8,903 nt of DNA from Betaproteobacteria bacterium (GTDB taxonomy: Bacteria > Pseudomonadota > Gammaproteobacteria > Burkholderiales > SG8-39). A program made the position numbers and the translations under genes. This document shows, piece after piece, positions 6,662-8,903 of this stretch; the stretch's first letter is position 1; the number at the start of each line of letters is the position of its first letter. The stretch is taken from positions 1 through 8,903 of the forward strand of contig JAFAGU010000259.1 of the NCBI GenBank assembly GCA_019237595.1. Direction: 5' to 3'. The notes beneath the pieces are model-generated. The model was not told the DNA's origin and made no database searches. It saw nothing but the letters and a program-made list of their open reading frames with translations.

Positions 6662-7276
6662 ATGCAAACCGCGTGCGCGCGCCGGATCGCCGCGGGCGCG
6701 CTCGCCGCGCTCCTGCTGACCGCGGCGCCGGCACGGGGCCAGGCCGACGATCCGCCAAATGGGCTGCTCCTCGTGGCGAAGCCCGGGCTCCCCGACCCGC
6801 GGTTTCGCAACACAGTCGTCCTCGTGACGCAGACGCGGGACTTCCAGACCGTCGGCGTCATCCTCAACCGGCCGCTCCAGGCGACGCTGCGGGAGCTGCG
6901 CCCCGACATGCCGGCCGAAGCGTATTCCGGGCGCCTCTTCTATGGCGGGCCGGTCATGGAGCGCGTGCTGCTCGCGCTTTTCCGCTCCGAGTCCACGCCG
7001 CCCGCCGCGGCGTTTCATGTGCTGCGCAACGTGTACCTCAGCATGCATCCGGCGGTCGTCGAGCCGCTCGTCGCGCGCCCGACTGCCGGCCTGCGGCTCT
7101 TCGCCGGCTTCTCCGGCTGGGCGCCGCGCCAGCTCGAGAGTGAGCTGAAAGGCGAGAGCTGGTACCTGCTGCCGGCGACCGAGGACGTCGTGTTCCGCGA
7201 GGACACTTCGCGGCTATGGGAAGAGCTCGTCGAGCGGGCGAGGAGCCGGAGCGCCGCGCTATACTGGATTTCATGA
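6662..7276 (+). CDS. YqgE/AlgH (DUF179) family protein with signal peptide, copy 1
   Basis: A 204-aa protein. Residues 34-170 carry the YqgE/AlgH pattern: LLLVAKPGLPDPRFRNTVVLV, then VGVILNRPL, FYGGPV and LFAGFSGWAPRQLESELKGE followed by SWYLLPA. Unlike the usual YqgE of under 190 aa, which is cytoplasmic, it begins with ARR, a hydrophobic stretch (9-22) and APARGQA, a plausible export signal cleaved near residues 26-28. The C-terminus has an added FREDTSRLWEELVERAR segment that is repeated in copy 2. ATG 6662 is preferred; a GTG at 6656 in the same frame is the only other start and adds two residues. Its stop overlaps the start of copy 2 as ATGA. AlgH affects alginate production in Pseudomonas, but the biochemical role of the family is not settled. 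The export prediction makes a periplasmic or outer-surface role likelier here. The family call is firm; function is open. Confidence 0.88.
   Translation: MQTACARRIAAGALAALLLTAAPARGQADDPPNGLLLVAKPGLPDPRFRNTVVLVTQTRDFQTVGVILNRPLQATLRELRPDMPAEAYSGRLFYGGPVMERVLLALFRSESTPPAAAFHVLRNVYLSMHPAVVEPLVARPTAGLRLFAGFSGWAPRQLESELKGESWYLLPATEDVVFREDTSRLWEELVERARSRSAALYWIS
7260..7265 (+). promoter_or_regulatory. Candidate -10 element for leaderless yqgE-like gene 2
   Basis: TATACT matches five of six consensus positions and ends 7 nt before the ATG at 7273, the distance expected if transcription begins at the start codon. It lies inside the last codons of copy 1 (Leu-Tyr-Trp). No Shine-Dalgarno sequence is present, so the gene is either leaderless from this element or translated by coupling through the ATGA overlap. 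No clear -35 box. Confidence 0.4.
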
Positions 7277-7917
7277 CCCGGCTGCTCTCTGTCAACCGCC
7301 TGCTCTTCGTGCTCCGCGTGCGGATGGCTGCGTTCGCCGCGCTCGCCTGCCTCGCGATCCCCGCGCTCGCCGGCGACGAAGATGCCGTCCTCCTCGTCGC
7401 GCATCCGGCATTCCGCGACATCGAGTATCGACAGACGGTCCTGATCGCCGCCCCCGCGCCCAACGGCGGGCACGTGGGCGTGATCCTCAACCGCCCGACG
7501 AAGCGCTCGCTCTCGAGCCTCTTCCCCGAGCACGAGCCTTCGCGCAAGGTCATCGATCCGGTCTACTACGGCGGCCCGTTCTCGCGCGGCGCGCTCGTCG
7601 CCCTGGTCCGGGCGGACCAGTCGCCGGGCACCGGCGTGGTCCCGCTCATGAAGCACCTCTTCCTCGCCTTCCGCGCCAACACGATCGACCATGTCATCGA
7701 GTCGACGCCGAACGAGGCGCGCTACTACGTCGGATACGTGGGCTGGCGGCCCGGCGAGCTGCGGGGCGAGATCGATCGCGGCCTGTGGATGGTCATGGAC
7801 GCCGACATGGAGATGATCTTCCGCAAGGACACGGAGAACCTCTGGGAGGAGCTCCTGCAGTCCTCCAGGCGCATCCGCGCCGACGCGGCGCCCGCCCTCT
7901 CCCTCGTCGCGCGCTGA
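7273..7917 (+). CDS. YqgE/AlgH (DUF179) family protein with signal peptide, copy 2
   Basis: A 214-aa paralogue of the preceding gene. Shared blocks, in order: LLVAHPAFRD, TVLIAAPAPNGGHVGVILNRPT, YYGGPFSRGALVALVRADQ, YYVGYVGWRPGELRGEI and a C-terminal IFRKDTENLWEELLQ that parallels VFREDTSRLWEELVE in copy 1. Identity looks like roughly a third by eye, so the duplication is old. The N-terminus has Arg residues (R3, R9, R15, R17), a hydrophobic stretch (18-32) and ALA before Gly34, a good signal peptidase I site. A Cys at 26 is not in a proper lipobox, since its -3 residue is Ala and the hydrophobic stretch continues past it. ATG 7273 overlaps the stop of copy 1. The frame is open back to 7216, but that start would put a charged segment before the signal peptide; ATG 7324 would remove all positive charge. 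Function unknown; the two products may act together in the periplasm. Confidence 0.87.
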   Translation: MTRLLSVNRLLFVLRVRMAAFAALACLAIPALAGDEDAVLLVAHPAFRDIEYRQTVLIAAPAPNGGHVGVILNRPTKRSLSSLFPEHEPSRKVIDPVYYGGPFSRGALVALVRADQSPGTGVVPLMKHLFLAFRANTIDHVIESTPNEARYYVGYVGWRPGELRGEIDRGLWMVMDADMEMIFRKDTENLWEELLQSSRRIRADAAPALSLVAR

Positions 7918-7981
7918 CGACGCTCCGGACGGCAGGGCCGGCGCCTCCCGCGGCCCGGCGGAACTTTCCACTGCGCCCGCC

Positions 7982-7987
7982 TATCCT
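7982..7987 (+). promoter_or_regulatory. Candidate -10 element before the 99-aa gene
   Basis: TATCCT ends 6 nt before the ATG at 7994, similar to the elements before both yqgE-like genes. The leader has no Shine-Dalgarno sequence and is pyrimidine-rich (CCTTCCT), so leaderless initiation fits best. A GGAACTT at 7960-7966, 15 nt upstream, resembles the -35 of envelope-stress (sigma E type) promoters, but the -10 part is a poor match to that class. Confidence 0.3.
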
Positions 7988-7993
7988 TCCTCG

Positions 7994-8293
7994 ATGGACG
8001 CCGAAGCAGGAAGCCGCGTGCTCCGCGCGGCAACGGACCTCATCGAGCTGCTGCGGCTCGCGCAAGGCGCGAGCGACCGCCTCGAGCACGAGGTCCACGG
8101 AGCCTCCTACGAGCAGGTGGACCTGATCGCGCGCGACCTGCAGCGGCTGCGCCGCCAGGCCGAGCGCCTCAAGACCGAGTGCGAGCGATTCGTCTCGCGC
8201 GAGGAATCCGAGACGGTGGCGCGCGGCCACCCGCTGCGGCGCGCCGCCGACCGCGGCTACCGGGCGCCCCTTCCCGGACAGCGGCCGAGCTAG
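7994..8293 (+). CDS. Hypothetical 99-aa helical (coiled-coil-like) protein
   Basis: I do not recognise the family. The protein is small, soluble-looking and strongly charged, with no signal peptide or membrane segment. Residues 8-30 and 39-72 look like two amphipathic helices; the second (containing LIARDLQRLRRQAERLKTE) has leucines and other apolar residues at heptad-like spacing, compatible with a short coiled coil. The tail (from about residue 77) is Arg/Pro-rich and probably disordered. Codon use is like the neighbours, with strong G/C at third positions, which supports a real gene. The ATG follows a TATCCT hexamer after 6 nt and there is no ribosome site. It ends on a TAG sharing the palindrome CTAG with the stop of clpB on the other strand. 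The upstream 76-bp gap (7918-7993) holds only this promoter-like element and a GC-rich 6-bp hairpin. Confidence 0.62.
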   Translation: MDAEAGSRVLRAATDLIELLRLAQGASDRLEHEVHGASYEQVDLIARDLQRLRRQAERLKTECERFVSREESETVARGHPLRRAADRGYRAPLPGQRPS

Positions 8294-8903
8294 GCGGCTC
8301 GCTTCGCAGCCTGCGCGGCGGCGGGCTTCTTCTCGAAGCTCAGCTTCCCGCCGCGCGCGTCGACATAAATGCGGTCCTTCGGGGCGAAGCGCCCTTCGAG
8401 GATCGCCTTCGCGAGCGGGTTCTCGAGCTCCGACTGGATGGCCCGCTTGAGCGGCCGGGCGCCGTACACCGGATCGAATCCCGCCTTCGCGAGCTCCGCG
8501 AGGGCGGCGTCCGAGACCTGAAGCTCGAGGTTCATCTTGGAAAGCCTCTGTTCAAGGACCCCGAGCTGGATCTTCGCGATCGACTTGATGTTGTCCTCGC
8601 CGAGCGCGTGGAACACCACGATCTCGTCGATGCGGTTGATGAACTCCGGCCGGAACTGCGTCTTCACCTCGGCCATCACCGCGACCTTGATCACGCCGTA
8701 GTCGCTCCCGGCCATGCTCTGGATCATCTGCGAGCCCAGGTTCGAGGTCATGACGAGCACCGTATTCTTGAAGTCCACCGTCCGGCCCTGGCCGTCGGTG
8801 AGACGGCCGTCCTCGAGCACCTGCAGCAGGCTGTTGTAGATCTCCTGGTGCGCCTTCTCGATCTCGTCGAACAGCACCACGCTGAACGGCTTGCGCCGCA
8901 CCT
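8290..8903 (-). CDS. clpB: ATP-dependent disaggregase ClpB, C-terminal part (5' end outside window)
   Basis: The visible 203 or so residues are the second AAA+ domain (from its Walker B) and the D2 small domain of ClpB, the Hsp100 chaperone that threads aggregated proteins through its hexameric pore with DnaK help. Counting from the first full codon at 8901: Walker B VVLFDEIEKAH (8-18, D12/E13), sensor 1 VLVMTSNLG (N54), the arginine finger in FRPEFINRIDE (R90), and sensor 2 GARPLKRAIQ (R149). The tail after residue 191 is Ala/Lys-rich and lacks the longer tails of some homologues. ClpB is preferred over ClpA and ClpC because of the EVKTQFRPEFINRIDEIVVF block and the short C-terminus with no extra ClpP-linked region; the diagnostic middle domain is out of view. 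The gene runs off the right edge. No terminator hairpin with a T tract follows the stop. Confidence 0.93.
   Translation of the reverse strand, partial: VRRKPFSVVLFDEIEKAHQEIYNSLLQVLEDGRLTDGQGRTVDFKNTVLVMTSNLGSQMIQSMAGSDYGVIKVAVMAEVKTQFRPEFINRIDEIVVFHALGEDNIKSIAKIQLGVLEQRLSKMNLELQVSDAALAELAKAGFDPVYGARPLKRAIQSELENPLAKAILEGRFAPKDRIYVDARGGKLSFEKKPAAAQAAKRAA

Noticed and set aside
6626..7048. Upstream extension of the 113-aa membrane protein frame to 7048
   Set aside because: The added part is charged, has no membrane segment and runs antisense through the yqgE-like gene.
7324..7326. Internal ATG as start of the second yqgE-like gene
   Set aside because: It would leave a 17-residue signal with no positively charged start. 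ATG 7273 overlaps the previous stop and gives a better signal peptide.
7935..7956. Possible terminator hairpin after the second yqgE-like gene (GGGCCG with CGGCCC, 10-nt loop)
   Set aside because: The stem is only 6 bp and no T tract follows. Such GC-only stems arise readily in DNA of this composition.

Overview
The window is about 8.9 kb of gene-dense, GC-rich DNA (roughly two thirds G+C by eye). Its genes have a betaproteobacterial, probably Burkholderiales-like, flavour. The best clue is a solute receptor of the Bug (tripartite tricarboxylate) family, which is greatly expanded in that group; the other genes fit but do not prove it. I see no IS element, phage gene, CRISPR array, tRNA or rRNA.

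Region 1 (1-4130, + strand) is a tightly packed catabolic-looking operon. It holds the last codons of a thiolase, a complete glutaryl-CoA dehydrogenase, a periplasmic Bug-type receptor, an Asp-nucleophile alpha/beta hydrolase of the epoxide hydrolase type, and a Tat-exported M19 (membrane dipeptidase-like) metallohydrolase. Junctions are a 4-nt ATGA overlap, a 50-nt overlap, and gaps of 1 and 2 nt, so co-transcription is very likely. Glutaryl-CoA dehydrogenase and thiolase belong to the glutaryl-CoA to crotonyl-CoA to acetyl-CoA route. The receptor, hydrolase and exported metallohydrolase suggest uptake and opening of an unidentified substrate that feeds this route.

Region 2 (4132-6625, - strand) converges on region 1 with a single base between stop codons. 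Reading leftwards from 6625 it encodes two small, mutually similar membrane proteins (DUF3147-like, 113 and 148 aa) and then a 561-aa ABC1/AarF/UbiB-type atypical kinase with two C-terminal membrane helices. Gaps are 3 and 16 nt.

Region 3 (6662-8293, + strand) diverges from region 2 across only 36 bp. It encodes two tandem YqgE/AlgH (DUF179) paralogues, both with apparent signal peptides although YqgE/AlgH proteins are normally cytoplasmic, and then a small helical protein of unknown function. All three genes lack a Shine-Dalgarno sequence and have a -10-like hexamer 6-7 nt before the ATG, which suggests leaderless transcription. The two yqgE-like genes share the heptamer ATACTGG at exactly the same distance from the start.

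Region 4 (8290-8903, - strand) is the C-terminal third or less of the ClpB disaggregase. Its stop codon shares the palindrome CTAG with the stop of the small + strand gene.

The part most likely to be under-described is regions 2 and 3 together: a pair of paralogous membrane proteins plus an ABC1 kinase, back to back with a pair of exported YqgE/AlgH paralogues.
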